Assembly: GCA_964498835.1 (NCBI GenBank)
Contig: CAZCIX010000002.1
Location: 1-64,000, forward strand
Source: JAGKXB01 sp964498835
Lineage (GTDB): Bacteria; Pseudomonadota; Gammaproteobacteria; Burkholderiales; Burkholderiaceae_D
DNA length: 64,000 nt
Direction: 5' to 3'
Part shown: positions 42,239 through 52,026 of the stretch, piece after piece
Layout: every line of letters begins with the position of its first letter
Numbering within the stretch: position 1 is the first letter of the stretch
Position numbers and translations under genes: made by a program
Notes under the pieces: model-generated
What the model saw: only the letters and a program-made list of their open reading frames with translations
What the model was told of the DNA's origin: nothing
Databases searched by the model: none

Positions 42239-44980
42239 ATGCAAAATACATTGTTGCTCGTTGATGGCTCCAGCTATTTGTACCGCGCTTTTCATGCTTT
42301 GCCTGATTTGCGCAATGCGCAAGGCCATCCTACAGGTGCCATGTACGGCATGATCAATATGTTGCGTCGTTTGCGACAGGATTTTCCAGCGGCTTACATT
42401 GCTTGCGTGTTTGATGCGAAAGGCAAAACCTTTCGCGATGATTTGTATCCAGAATACAAGGCACAACGGCCCTCCATGCCGACCGATTTGGCACAACAGA
42501 TAGAGCCAATTCATGAAGCAGTGCGTGCCATGGGATGGCCGATTTTGATGGTAGAGGGTGTTGAAGCGGATGACGTGATCGGCACGCTGGCTGTGACGGC
42601 AACAACGCATGGCATGGATTGCGTCATTTCAACTGGCGACAAGGATTTGGCGCAATTGGTGAATGCGCACGTGACGCTGATTAACACCATGAATAATGAA
42701 AAGCTTGATCATGCTGGTGTGATCGCCAAGTTTGGTGTGCCGCCAGAACGCATCGTTGATTACTTGTCTTTAATTGGTGACACGGTGGATAACGTGCCTG
42801 GCGTTGCCAAAGTCGGCCCTAAAACGGCGCTCAAATGGTTGTCGCAATACGACACGCTAGAAAACATCATGGCAAATGCTGAGCAAATCAGTGGCGTGGT
42901 TGGGGAAAATTTACGCAATGCCTTGAGTTGGTTGCCGCAAGCACGCACTTTGGTCACGATCAAAACGGATTGCGACTTGTCTCAGCATTTACAGTCGATT
43001 ACCGAATCGCTTGCTGCCCATCCGGAGAATTCTGCTGCTTTGATTGATTTTTATACTCGCTATGGTTTTAAAACCTGGTTGCGTGAATTGACAAATTCAA
43101 CAAGCCCAACGAGTTCAACAACCCAGACGGAAAATGCATTAGCGCAGCCAACAAGCAAGGCAGAATCGAGCATTACGACCGAATATGAAACAGTACTCAC
43201 CGAAGCTCAATTGGCGCAATGGTTAGAGATGATCAACGCCGCAGAATTAACGGCGATTGATACAGAAACGACGTCATTGATTCCCATGCAGGCGCAGCTG
43301 GTGGGGATTTCCTTGTGTTGCCAGGTTGGGCGCGCTGCTTATATCCCCGTTGCGCATCGCTATCCTGATGCGCCATTTCAATTGACGCGTGATCTTGTTT
43401 TGTCGAAATTGAAAACTTGGTTGGAAGATCCCAGCAAGCCCAAGCTAGGTCAGCATTTGAAATACGATAGCCATATTTTTGCCAATCATGGCATTACTTT
43501 GCGTGGCATTGCCCATGATACTTTGCTCGAATCGTATGTGTTTGAATCGCATAAAAGCCACGATATGGACAGCCTGGCGCTGCGCCATTTAAACCATCAA
43601 ACCATCAGTTTTGAGGAAGTGTGTGGCAAGGGCAGTGCGCAGATTGGTTTTGATGAGGTCACGCTGGAGCGTGCGACGCAGTATGCGGCAGAAGATGCTG
43701 ACATCACTTTGCGATTGCATCAAGCGATGTGGCCGCAGATTGCTGAGGATGAAAAGTTAAGCTACATCTACCAAAAAATTGAGTTGCCTGCTGCAGTGAC
43801 GCTGCAAAAAATGGAACGCAACGGCGTGTTGATCGACTTGGACTTGCTGGCAACCCAATCACATGAATTGGGCAAGCGCATGTTGGAGTTGGAACAGCAG
43901 GCGTATGAGTTGGCTGGTCAGCCGTTTAATTTGAATTCTCCTAAGCAATTGGGTGAATTGTTTTTTGAAAAATTAAAACTTCCAGTCGTCAAAAAAACGC
44001 CTTCCGGCGCACCATCTACCGATGAAGAAGTCTTGCAAAAACTGGCAGAGGATTTTCCCTTGCCCAAAATTTTGCTGGAATATCGCGGCATGGCGAAATT
44101 GAAATCGACCTACACCGACAAATTGCCCAAAATGCGCAATCCCGACACCGGGCGTGTGCATACCAATTATGCGCAAGCAGTGGCGGTGACGGGGCGTTTG
44201 GCATCGAACGAGCCGAATTTGCAGAATATTCCTATCAAAACCAAAGAAGGCCGTCGCATCCGTGAAGCGTTTGTGGCACCGTCTGGCAGTGTGATTGTCT
44301 CTGCCGATTATTCACAAATCGAATTGCGCATCATGGCGCACATTTCTGGTGATGCGAATATGTTGCGCGCTTTTGCTGAAGGCGAAGATATTCACCGCGC
44401 CACTGCGGCGGAAGTGTTTGGCGTGTCGCCGCTGGAAGTGAGTAGCGAGCAGCGGCGCTATGCCAAAGTGATTAATTTTGGTTTGATTTATGGCATGAGC
44501 GCGTTTGGTTTAGCCGGCAATTTGGGCATAGAGCGTGCGGCTGCGCAAAATTACATTGATCAATATTTCCAGCGCTTCTCCGGCGTCGCGCAATACATGG
44601 CGGATACACGTACGCAAGCCAAGCAGCAGGGGTATGTCGAAACGGTGTTTGGCCGACGTTTGTGGTTGCCTGAAATCAATTCTCCTAATGGTTTACGCAG
44701 ACAAGGCGCCGAGCGCGCGGCGATTAATGCGCCTATGCAAGGGACGGCGGCAGATTTGATTAAATTAGCCATGGTTGCGGTGCAGAACTGGTTGGAAGAG
44801 CAAAAATTGGCTAGCAAAATGATTATGCAAGTGCATGATGAATTGGTGCTGGAAGTGCCGGAAGCTGAATTGGCCTTAGTGCGTGAACAATTACCGCGAT
44901 TGATGGCGCAGGTCGCAAAGTTGAAAGTACCGTTAATTGCTGAGGTTGGAGTAGGGAAGAATTGGGATGAAGCGCATTAA
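42239..44980 (+). CDS. polA: DNA polymerase I
   Basis: 913 aa with all three domains. The 5'-3' exonuclease (1-290) has LLVDGSSYLYRAFHAL, EADDVIGTLA and DNVPGVAKVGPKTA. The 3'-5' proofreading domain (about 320-500) keeps its acidic residues in AIDTETTSL, KYDSHIFANHG and YAAEDADITLRL. The polymerase (about 520-913) has SADYSQIELRIMAHIS (Asp690), KVINFGLIYGMSAFGLA and MQVHDELVLEV (Asp867). The domain linker (280-305) is Ser/Thr-rich. A REP-like element follows the stop. Confidence 0.98.
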   Translation: MQNTLLLVDGSSYLYRAFHALPDLRNAQGHPTGAMYGMINMLRRLRQDFPAAYIACVFDAKGKTFRDDLYPEYKAQRPSMPTDLAQQIEPIHEAVRAMGWPILMVEGVEADDVIGTLAVTATTHGMDCVISTGDKDLAQLVNAHVTLINTMNNEKLDHAGVIAKFGVPPERIVDYLSLIGDTVDNVPGVAKVGPKTALKWLSQYDTLENIMANAEQISGVVGENLRNALSWLPQARTLVTIKTDCDLSQHLQSITESLAAHPENSAALIDFYTRYGFKTWLRELTNSTSPTSSTTQTENALAQPTSKAESSITTEYETVLTEAQLAQWLEMINAAELTAIDTETTSLIPMQAQLVGISLCCQVGRAAYIPVAHRYPDAPFQLTRDLVLSKLKTWLEDPSKPKLGQHLKYDSHIFANHGITLRGIAHDTLLESYVFESHKSHDMDSLALRHLNHQTISFEEVCGKGSAQIGFDEVTLERATQYAAEDADITLRLHQAMWPQIAEDEKLSYIYQKIELPAAVTLQKMERNGVLIDLDLLATQSHELGKRMLELEQQAYELAGQPFNLNSPKQLGELFFEKLKLPVVKKTPSGAPSTDEEVLQKLAEDFPLPKILLEYRGMAKLKSTYTDKLPKMRNPDTGRVHTNYAQAVAVTGRLASNEPNLQNIPIKTKEGRRIREAFVAPSGSVIVSADYSQIELRIMAHISGDANMLRAFAEGEDIHRATAAEVFGVSPLEVSSEQRRYAKVINFGLIYGMSAFGLAGNLGIERAAAQNYIDQYFQRFSGVAQYMADTRTQAKQQGYVETVFGRRLWLPEINSPNGLRRQGAERAAINAPMQGTAADLIKLAMVAVQNWLEEQKLASKMIMQVHDELVLEVPEAELALVREQLPRLMAQVAKLKVPLIAEVGVGKNWDEAH

Positions 44981-44990
44981 TTCTTATTTA

Positions 44991-45076
44991 TCCGTCGTTC
45001 CCGCGGTTTTAGGCGGGAATCCAGTGTCGTTGAAGCAACAAAAGTCACTGGGCCCCCGCCTGCGCGGGAGCGACGA
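44991..45076. repeat. REP-like palindromic element
   Basis: TCCGTCGTTCCCGCGG, GGCGGGAATCCAGTG, a short loop, then CACTGGGCCCCCGCC and GCGCGGGAGCGACGA. Inner (CCAGTG/CACTGG) and outer arms both pair. It lies directly after polA and may also stop transcription. Confidence 0.85.
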
Positions 45077-45127
45077 AAGAAAAAATCATCAATTTTTATT
45101 AATTAAAAAAACAATGAAGGACTAAGC

Positions 45128-45622
45128 ATGAAACCAAAAATAGCCATCGTCATGGGTTCAAAAAGTGATTGGCCGACTTTGTCCGTGGCGAGCGAATTAT
45201 TAAGCGAGTTTGGCGTCAGTTGGCAGGCAGAAGTGGTATCGGCCCATCGTACGCCAGAAAAATTATTCAGCTTCGCCAGCAGCGCCAAAGCGCAAGGATT
45301 CAGTTTGATTATTGCCGGCGCAGGCGGTGCTGCGCATTTGCCTGGCATGGTGGCGGCCATGACACCTTTGCCAGTATTGGGCGTACCGATACAAAGCAAG
45401 ACGTTGAACGGGATTGATAGTTTGCTGTCGATTGTGCAAATGCCTAAAGGCGTTGCCGTTGGGACTTTGGCGATTGGTGTGGCTGGCGCGTTTAATGCCG
45501 CACTGTTGGCGATTCAAATGTTGGCTTTGCATGATGCCGATCTCGCTGCCAAATTAGATATTTGGCGAGAAAAGCAAACGCAAACCGTATTGGCGGACGA
45601 TCAGTTAGGAAGCGCATTATGA
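45128..45622 (+). CDS. purE: N5-carboxyaminoimidazole ribonucleotide mutase
   Basis: 164 aa class I PurE; AAGGA precedes the ATG. Motifs are VMGSKSDWPT, VSAHRTPEKL (catalytic His), IAGAGGAAHLPGMVAA and LPVLGVPIQSKTL. It moves the carboxylate of N5-CAIR to C4 in purine synthesis. It overlaps purK as ATGA, so the two enzymes of the step are translationally coupled. Confidence 0.97.
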   Translation: MKPKIAIVMGSKSDWPTLSVASELLSEFGVSWQAEVVSAHRTPEKLFSFASSAKAQGFSLIIAGAGGAAHLPGMVAAMTPLPVLGVPIQSKTLNGIDSLLSIVQMPKGVAVGTLAIGVAGAFNAALLAIQMLALHDADLAAKLDIWREKQTQTVLADDQLGSAL

Positions 45623-46668
45623 AAGTAGCTGTATTAGGCAATGGCCAGCTCGGCGCCATGTTGCAGCAGGCGGGTTTGCGTATTGGTATTGATGTGCAGT
45701 TACTCGATATAGAAACGGATTTTTTGCCACCAGTAAATGTACCGATTACTGCTGAACGTGAGCATTGGCCGACCAATCTGTTCACTGAATCCCTGCGACG
45801 TCATCCGGGCTGGCTCAACAGCGCCGCTTTTGACAATTTAGCCAATCGCATTCGGCAGAAAACCCTGTTGGACGAGTTGGAACTACCCACTGCACCATGG
45901 TGCACTGTATCAACCGGCATGTCGCAAGCAACATTGCATCAAAAACTGGGCGTAGATATTTTCATGAAACGTGCTAGCGGTGGCTACGATGGACGTGGTC
46001 AGCAACGTTTGATGGCAGATGTGGTAAGTGATTTACCAGACTGGGCAGACGATGCGGTGGCGGAACAGGCGATTCGTTTTGAGACCGAAGTCTCTATCAT
46101 CGGTGCGCGTGGCTTGGATGGTCAAATCGTGTATTACCGTTTAACCGAAAATCGGCATGATGATGGCGTATTAACCGTCAGCTTGAGTCAGCCAGAACGC
46201 TTCACGCTTTTGCAGCCCCAAGCGGAGCAGATGTTGCGCACAGTGATGGAAGCGCTTGATTACGTGGGTGTCATGGCAATCGAATGTTTTCTCATCAACG
46301 GCCAACTTCTCATCAACGAAATTGCTCCACGGGTGCATAACTCCGGCCATTGGACGCAAGCAGGTGCATCAATCAGCCAGTTTGAATTACATCTACGTGC
46401 CGTGTGTGGATTGCCTTTGCCGCAACCAGAACAACCAGGCTCCAGCATGATGCTGAACCTATTAGGGCTTCCTTACGACAATACATGGTTAGAACATAGT
46501 GCTGCGCAACTGCACTGGTACGGCAAAAGCCTACGACCAGGCCGCAAAATGGGTCATCTCAATTTTTATCATCCAGATTCAACACAGCTTGCGACCTGGC
46601 TTGCGGAATTGGAACTCCCTGCGAATCTGGAAAATGCCCGTGCTTGGGCATTGGCGCGATTAAGCTAG
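45619..46668 (+). CDS. purK: N5-carboxyaminoimidazole ribonucleotide synthase
   Basis: 349 aa from ATG 45619, the coupled start inside the purE stop; an upstream in-frame start at 45562 lies within purE and is rejected. ATP-grasp enzyme: N-terminal VLGNGQLGAMLQQAGLRIG, MKRASGGYDGRGQQ (phosphate loop), and the metal-binding region FLINGQLLINEIAPRVHNSG. It makes N5-CAIR from AIR, bicarbonate and ATP. Convergent with pdxH. Confidence 0.96.
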   Translation: MKVAVLGNGQLGAMLQQAGLRIGIDVQLLDIETDFLPPVNVPITAEREHWPTNLFTESLRRHPGWLNSAAFDNLANRIRQKTLLDELELPTAPWCTVSTGMSQATLHQKLGVDIFMKRASGGYDGRGQQRLMADVVSDLPDWADDAVAEQAIRFETEVSIIGARGLDGQIVYYRLTENRHDDGVLTVSLSQPERFTLLQPQAEQMLRTVMEALDYVGVMAIECFLINGQLLINEIAPRVHNSGHWTQAGASISQFELHLRAVCGLPLPQPEQPGSSMMLNLLGLPYDNTWLEHSAAQLHWYGKSLRPGRKMGHLNFYHPDSTQLATWLAELELPANLENARAWALARLS

Positions 46669-46707
46669 ATCACCATACGGGACAAGGCTGCAGTACTTAT
46701 GTATCAT

Positions 46708-47343
46708 TTAAGGCTGCAACCGCTGTGTACTCCATTCACCATCAGATTGTTTGATATAAACAATCCGATCATGCAGGCGTGAATTACGGCCTTGCCAGAA
46801 TTCCAAGTAATCTGGAATCAATCGATACCCACCCCAATGTGCCGGACGTGGTGGGTTATCGCCATATTCGGCTTGTGCCTGAATAAATTTATCTTCTAAG
46901 ATTGCCCGATTCTCCACAATTTGGCTCTGTGCTGAAGCGATTGCGCCGAGGCGGCTGTTTAGTGGGCGGCTTTCAAAGTAGATATCGTTTTCTGTTGCTG
47001 ATATCTTCTCAACGCGTCCTTCGATGCGAACTTGGCGCTCTAGCTCTACCCAATGAAATAACAAAGCTGCGTGCGGATTACTTTCTAAATCCTGGCCTTT
47101 ACGGCTGCTGTAGTTGGTAAACCAGGTGAAACCGCGTTGATCAAATTCTTTGATCAAAACAATGCGGCTGGATGGACGACCTTGGGCATTAATAGTTGCC
47201 AGACTCATGGCATTACGTTCTGGTACTTGTGCCAGTCTGGCCTCTTCAAACCATTTCGAGAATTGCTCAACTGGATCAGATGCGACGTCCGATTTTGATA
47301 ATTGAGCACGACTGTATTCTTTACGCAGGTGGTCGATTGACAT
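46708..47343 (-). CDS. pdxH: Pyridoxamine 5'-phosphate oxidase
   Basis: 211 aa from ATG 47343 (MSIDHLRKEYSRAQL); ATG 47361 adds six residues (MCFSFS) with no better ribosome site. Flavin-binding split-barrel fold. Motifs: NAMSLATINAQGRPSSRIVL, FTWFTNYSSRKGQDL, RQVRIEGRVEKIS, the RPLNSRLGAIASAQS region, and the C-terminal FWQGRNSRLHDRI. It oxidises PNP and PMP to pyridoxal 5'-phosphate with FMN and oxygen. Confidence 0.95.
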   Translation of the reverse strand: MSIDHLRKEYSRAQLSKSDVASDPVEQFSKWFEEARLAQVPERNAMSLATINAQGRPSSRIVLIKEFDQRGFTWFTNYSSRKGQDLESNPHAALLFHWVELERQVRIEGRVEKISATENDIYFESRPLNSRLGAIASAQSQIVENRAILEDKFIQAQAEYGDNPPRPAHWGGYRLIPDYLEFWQGRNSRLHDRIVYIKQSDGEWSTQRLQP

Positions 47344-47394
47344 GGAAAATGAAAAACACAAGGTATTTAGAAAATTTTTAAAAAAATTATTCGA

Positions 47395-48612
47395 TTAAGA
47401 ATAACGACGTAAACGCATAGAGAATTCTTGTAATGAGGTAATACCAGAAGCTTCTGCGCGTGCGCACCAGTCTTGTAATTGATGCAGTAATTGATCACGA
47501 CTAGCGTGTGAGCGTTCCCAAATCGCACCGAGCTCAACACGCATTTCATGCATGGTTTGAAGCACTTTGCTATGTGTAAAGAGTTCTGATAATTGTTGCT
47601 TGTGTGATGTTTCTAATTTGGTTGGTTCACGTTGTAAGAGTTTTTTAGATGACTTCAAAAAGCCGGATTCCAATTTTGCTTTTTCCTTGAGATGGGTGAT
47701 TTCATCTTGCCAAGCATGTTTGAATGATTTGGCATATTTCGCCATCACGTCATAACGGTGCGTGATGACTGCGTGCAAGGTATCAAAATCCACCACCGAT
47801 TTTTCTAAAGAAAATTTAGGTGCAGGCGCTACTTTTTTCACTTTAGCCAGTTTGGCAATTTCCAATAAGCGGATATACAACCAGCCTATATCGAATTCAT
47901 ACCATTTGGAGGAAAGTTTGGCTGAGGTGGCGAAGGTATGGTGATTGTTGTGCAACTCTTCACCACCTATCAAAATACCCCATGGCATGAGATTGGTGGC
48001 GGCATCCGCGCAGTCGTAATTGCGATAACCCCAATAATGACCAGCGCCATTGATGATGCCAGCGGCAGTGACAGGAATCCACAGCATTTGCACAGCCCAT
48101 ACGGTGACACCGATTACACCAAAGAGTAAGACATCAATTACCAACATGAAAATAATGCCGATCCAGCTGTAAGGGGTGTAAACGTTCCTTTCTATCCAGT
48201 CGTTTGGTGTGCCATGACCATATTTTTTCATTGTTTCTGGGTTTTTTGATTCGCTGCGATACAGTTCAGCACCTTCTAATAATACTTTTTTGATGCCATA
48301 GATCACTGGGCTGTGTGGGTCTTCTGCAGTTTCACATTTGGCATGATGCTTGCGGTGAATGGCGGCCCATTCTTTTGTAACTTGACCAGTTGTCAACCAG
48401 AGCCAAAAGCGAAAAAAATGACTAGGAATTGCATGTAAATCGAGTGCGCGATGTGCCTGGCAGCGATGTAAGAAAATGGTGACGCTAGCAATTGTGATGT
48501 GCGTGACGACTAATGTGTAGACGAAAATTTGCCATCCGCTGGCATGGGTGATGCCATGAGAAGCAAAATTAAGGAAAGCATACAGTCCATCTGCTAGGCT
48601 GTTTGAAAACAT
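47395..48612 (-). CDS. Membrane fatty acid desaturase
   Basis: 405 aa, integral membrane. The three His boxes of acyl-CoA/acyl-lipid desaturases are present: HRCQAHRALDLH, HRKHHAKCE and HNNHH. They ligate the di-iron centre. Membrane helices lie at about 25-55 and 165-210. Residues about 270-405 are a hydrophilic, helix-rich extension with many Lys/Glu/Leu, longer than in the minimal family; its role is unknown. A delta-9 type activity adjusting membrane fluidity is likely. Upstream, 48613-48818 is AT-rich without a clear promoter match. Confidence 0.9.
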   Translation of the reverse strand: MFSNSLADGLYAFLNFASHGITHASGWQIFVYTLVVTHITIASVTIFLHRCQAHRALDLHAIPSHFFRFWLWLTTGQVTKEWAAIHRKHHAKCETAEDPHSPVIYGIKKVLLEGAELYRSESKNPETMKKYGHGTPNDWIERNVYTPYSWIGIIFMLVIDVLLFGVIGVTVWAVQMLWIPVTAAGIINGAGHYWGYRNYDCADAATNLMPWGILIGGEELHNNHHTFATSAKLSSKWYEFDIGWLYIRLLEIAKLAKVKKVAPAPKFSLEKSVVDFDTLHAVITHRYDVMAKYAKSFKHAWQDEITHLKEKAKLESGFLKSSKKLLQREPTKLETSHKQQLSELFTHSKVLQTMHEMRVELGAIWERSHASRDQLLHQLQDWCARAEASGITSLQEFSMRLRRYS

Positions 48613-48818
48613 TGAGACTCCAGTGATTAATGTGATTTTTATTGCTTTTAGTAGGTTTTATGTTTTTATGTGTTTTTTAATTACGTTTTTTGATTTTTTT
48701 GATGCGTATCACATAGGGCGGATATGATATGCCATGAGATATATTGCATCATATTAAAAAATAAACATTTATTTAAATTTCGCCAAGATTGTACGCTGTT
48801 TTGCGTCTTAGTTCAGCG

Positions 48819-50117
48819 TTAAATATTGACCTGATTGCTAACGATTCTGATGTCTCGTTGAGGGTAAGGTATGTTGATATTGTGCGCTTGTAGCACGCGC
48901 AAAATAGTTTGATTCACTTCAGAGAGAATGTTGGTGCGACCATTTTCTGGATCAGCAATCCAGAATCCAATTTCCAAATCTAGGCCATTGTCGCCTAGTT
49001 TGAGTAACAAAGCCTGTGGGGCAGGTGTTGTGGCGATGCGTTTGATTGCAGCAATCTCGGTTTCCAATAAGTGTAAGACATGTGTGATGTCACTGTGATA
49101 ATCAACCGTGACTTGTGCTGCTAGCCTTAAACTGCGATTGCTTAATGAGTAGTTTTGTACTGGAGAAAAGACTAGCATTTCATTTGGAATAATCGATTCA
49201 ATTCCGTCCATGCCTTGTAATATAGTGTAGCGTGAGTTGATATGACTAACTCTCCCATAATATTTATCCACCATGATCATGTCATCAATCGAAATACTAC
49301 GGTCTAATAAAATTACAAAACCTGAAACATAATTACCTGCGATTTTTTGTAAACCTAAACCAAGTCCGACGCCTAAGGCACCACCAAAAACAGATAAGAC
49401 GGTCAAATCTATGCCAGCCATTGATAGGCTGATCAGTAATCCGATTAGAATTAATAAGGCGCGTGCCATACGTGCCATCACAACACGTAGCGAGGTATGA
49501 ACAGCATGCACTTGCATTAAGCGTTCTTCTAATGCAGTACCGGCCCAGAGTGCAATAATCAATATCGAAACAACAGAAATAACTGCTTGTAGGATGGTTG
49601 AAACAGCGATTTTGTGGCGCCCAAATGGCACAGCTGTCTCATTCATATAACTCAGTAAATCAGGCCATAAGCCCGTGATATATAAAGCAACGCTACCCCA
49701 AATCAGCGTGGCAAACAGTTTTTCTAGCAACAACAACGTGCTGCCCAAGTTGTTTTGCCTCATAAAAATACGTCGCAGAATATAAAACACCAAGCGAATC
49801 AGGGCAAAAGAAGCCATGAGCGGTATCGTCACCTGTAATAAATTTACATGTTGCGATTTTTCTAATGCCCATTTGGAAACAATCAATAAAAGCAAGCTCA
49901 GTAATGGTGCGAGGACATGAACAAAGCTGCCAATGCCAAGTTGCATCACAGGGGTAAATTTGTCTTTCTTGGATTTGTATGTTTTGCGTAAGAAATACGT
50001 TAATCCCCATCCCAAAGCAATGCACACAATAATTGCGCCGACTTGGCACAAGATACCTGGTATGTGGATGTCGTCCCATAAGTCATGTACCAAATTGGCA
50101 AGCAAGTTGTGTGTCAT
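48819..50117 (-). CDS. MscS-family mechanosensitive channel
   Basis: 432 aa. Five or six N-terminal membrane helices, then the MscS core: the pore-lining helix and adjoining GGALGVGLGLGLQKIAGNYV, followed by GFVILLDRSISIDDMI and the beta domain with YTILQGMDGIESIIPNEML. It opens under membrane tension to release solutes in hypo-osmotic shock. It lies eight bases downstream of the nuclease gene on the same strand and ends the minus-strand operon. Confidence 0.93.
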   Translation of the reverse strand: MTHNLLANLVHDLWDDIHIPGILCQVGAIIVCIALGWGLTYFLRKTYKSKKDKFTPVMQLGIGSFVHVLAPLLSLLLLIVSKWALEKSQHVNLLQVTIPLMASFALIRLVFYILRRIFMRQNNLGSTLLLLEKLFATLIWGSVALYITGLWPDLLSYMNETAVPFGRHKIAVSTILQAVISVVSILIIALWAGTALEERLMQVHAVHTSLRVVMARMARALLILIGLLISLSMAGIDLTVLSVFGGALGVGLGLGLQKIAGNYVSGFVILLDRSISIDDMIMVDKYYGRVSHINSRYTILQGMDGIESIIPNEMLVFSPVQNYSLSNRSLRLAAQVTVDYHSDITHVLHLLETEIAAIKRIATTPAPQALLLKLGDNGLDLEIGFWIADPENGRTNILSEVNQTILRVLQAHNINIPYPQRDIRIVSNQVNI

Positions 50118-50125
50118 AAATTTAT

Positions 50126-50719
50126 TTAATTATTTCTAAAGATCGTTGCGTCTTGCTTGTGCCGTTCCCAATTCGCTGCATAACGGGAAGCGAGCGCAGT
50201 ATTTTGGCGGATGATCAGCACATTTTCTGCATTTTTATACTGTGCGGCTCGGGTAAAGTTGTAGCTTCCTGTGATGACGGTCGGATTGGGGGTGTCAGCA
50301 TCCATCATCATGATTTTATTATGGGCATTTTGATATTTGGTTTCTAACCAAACCGGGATGCCTGCCTCCGCCAAGATGGCGATTTTAGATGAGTTATTTT
50401 GCGTCGTTGTTTTTTCATCAGCTAGTACGCGCACATCGACGCCACGTTGATGTGCTTTGATGAGTGCGTCGGCGATTTTTTTACTGGTGAATGAATAGGC
50501 TTGTACCAGAATTTGTTTTTTCGCACCGTCTATCGTGTCGATGATCAATTCTTCGACATTATCCCAAGGTGCAAATGCCACCTGGATGGTACCTTTTGCT
50601 TCTAATGGTGCTGATTTTTCATGGAAGCCAAGTGATGTGGCGGATGTGGTGAAGACCGTTGTTATTACTGTTACGCTTAGCGCTAACAGTAATAACAGGC
50701 GAGAGCGGTATTTGGTCAT
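50126..50719 (-). CDS. Secreted phospholipase D-family nuclease (Nuc-like)
   Basis: 197 aa with an N-terminal signal peptide (LLLLLALSVTVITTVFTTSA). A single HKD motif is visible: HNKIMMMDADTPNPTVITGS, followed by YNFTRAAQYKNAENVLII. One HKD per chain indicates a homodimer like the Salmonella Nuc endonuclease. It probably cleaves DNA in the periplasm; a phospholipase activity is the alternative. Its start overlaps the rsmB stop by four bases. Confidence 0.87.
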   Translation of the reverse strand: MTKYRSRLLLLLALSVTVITTVFTTSATSLGFHEKSAPLEAKGTIQVAFAPWDNVEELIIDTIDGAKKQILVQAYSFTSKKIADALIKAHQRGVDVRVLADEKTTTQNNSSKIAILAEAGIPVWLETKYQNAHNKIMMMDADTPNPTVITGSYNFTRAAQYKNAENVLIIRQNTALASRYAANWERHKQDATIFRNN

Positions 50720-51972
50720 GCTTTGCGTTCAAATACAGCGGCAAAAAATCCATCAGTTTGATGCACATGTGGCAGCAGTTTTAGATAGTCTCCCATCTCC
50801 AATGGAATTTTTTGTTCAGCTAACACGTCTTTCATGGGAAGCAAAGAAAACTGTTCATGGCTAGTCAAAAACTGTGCAACGACGGCTTCGTTTTCTTCCT
50901 GTAACACGCTGCAAGTCGCATACACCAAGCGTCCGCCCGGTTTTAATAAGCGGGCAGCGCCAGCCAAAATAGCTTGTTGTTTAGTTTGCAATTCACCAAT
51001 TGCAGCAGCGGATTGACGCCATTTGACATCGGGATTGCGGCGCAAAGTTCCCAGCCCGCTACAAGGTGCATCTACCAGCACACGATCAACTTTTCCTGCT
51101 AGGCGTTTGATTTTGGCGTCTTTTTCATGGGCGATTAATACTGGATGGACATTCGACAAACCGCTTTTCGCCAAGCGTGGTTTGAGCTTAGCCAAGCGTT
51201 TTTCTGACACGTCAAATGCATATAAACGACCAGTGTTGCGCATCGCAGCGCCAATTGCCAGGGTTTTGCCGCCAGCACCAGCGCAAAAATCGACAATCAT
51301 TTCACCGCGTTTGGCACCCACAATTTGCGCTAATAATTGGCTGCCTTCGTCTTGTACTTCGATTGCTCCGTTTTTGAACAAGGTCAAATTGTGCAAAGAA
51401 GGTTTTTGCAGAATGCGCAAACATAGCGGTGCATAAGGCGTTGTTTCACATAAGATTGGTGCGGTGGCGAGAGCTGTTTTCACTTCTTCTAGCGTGGCTT
51501 TGATGGAATTGACGCGCAAATCCAATGGCGCTGGTCGATTTAATGCGTCGGCTAATTGCAGCGTATGCTCTTCGCCGTATTGTGCGATTAGGTGATCAAG
51601 TAGCCATTGTGGCAAGTTGCTACGCAGGATGAGAGGTAACAAATTGCGGTCAATTTCGGCCATGCGCGTCAACCATGCAACTTCCTCTTCGGATAAACCG
51701 CCCAATGCATCGATGCCAACTGCGTCAACCAAGCCCAACAAAATCAAACGACGCATGGCGGAAGAATTGCCGGCTTCAGCAAAATTGCTGTAAAAAAGCT
51801 TATTTCGCAACACTGCATACACACCTTCGGCAATGGCGCCACGTTCACGTCCGCCTAATCGTGGGTGGTCGCGGAAATAGCGTGACAGAGTGTTATCAGC
51901 AGGTGCGCTAAAACGTAGTACTTCGCGCAATACTTGTTCAGCATGGGTAATGATCGCTGGAGGCAATCTCAT
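50716..51972 (-). CDS. rsmB: 16S rRNA (cytosine-C5) methyltransferase, RsmB/NOP family
   Basis: 418 aa. The N-terminal NusB-like RNA-binding region (1-150) includes HPRLGGRERGAIAEGVYAVL. The SAM domain has IVDFCAGAGGKTLAIGAAM, VDAPCSGLGTLRRNPDVKW and YATCSVLQEENEAVV with the two catalytic cysteines. It is the RsmB type (m5C967) by family; related NOP2 methyltransferases cannot be fully excluded. It lies 54 bases downstream of purN. Confidence 0.9.
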   Translation of the reverse strand: MRLPPAIITHAEQVLREVLRFSAPADNTLSRYFRDHPRLGGRERGAIAEGVYAVLRNKLFYSNFAEAGNSSAMRRLILLGLVDAVGIDALGGLSEEEVAWLTRMAEIDRNLLPLILRSNLPQWLLDHLIAQYGEEHTLQLADALNRPAPLDLRVNSIKATLEEVKTALATAPILCETTPYAPLCLRILQKPSLHNLTLFKNGAIEVQDEGSQLLAQIVGAKRGEMIVDFCAGAGGKTLAIGAAMRNTGRLYAFDVSEKRLAKLKPRLAKSGLSNVHPVLIAHEKDAKIKRLAGKVDRVLVDAPCSGLGTLRRNPDVKWRQSAAAIGELQTKQQAILAGAARLLKPGGRLVYATCSVLQEENEAVVAQFLTSHEQFSLLPMKDVLAEQKIPLEMGDYLKLLPHVHQTDGFFAAVFERKA

Positions 51973-52026
51973 GGGCGTTCCTTGTCATTCTTTGGTAAAG
52001 ATGGATGAAGATATTGTCTGGCTTTT

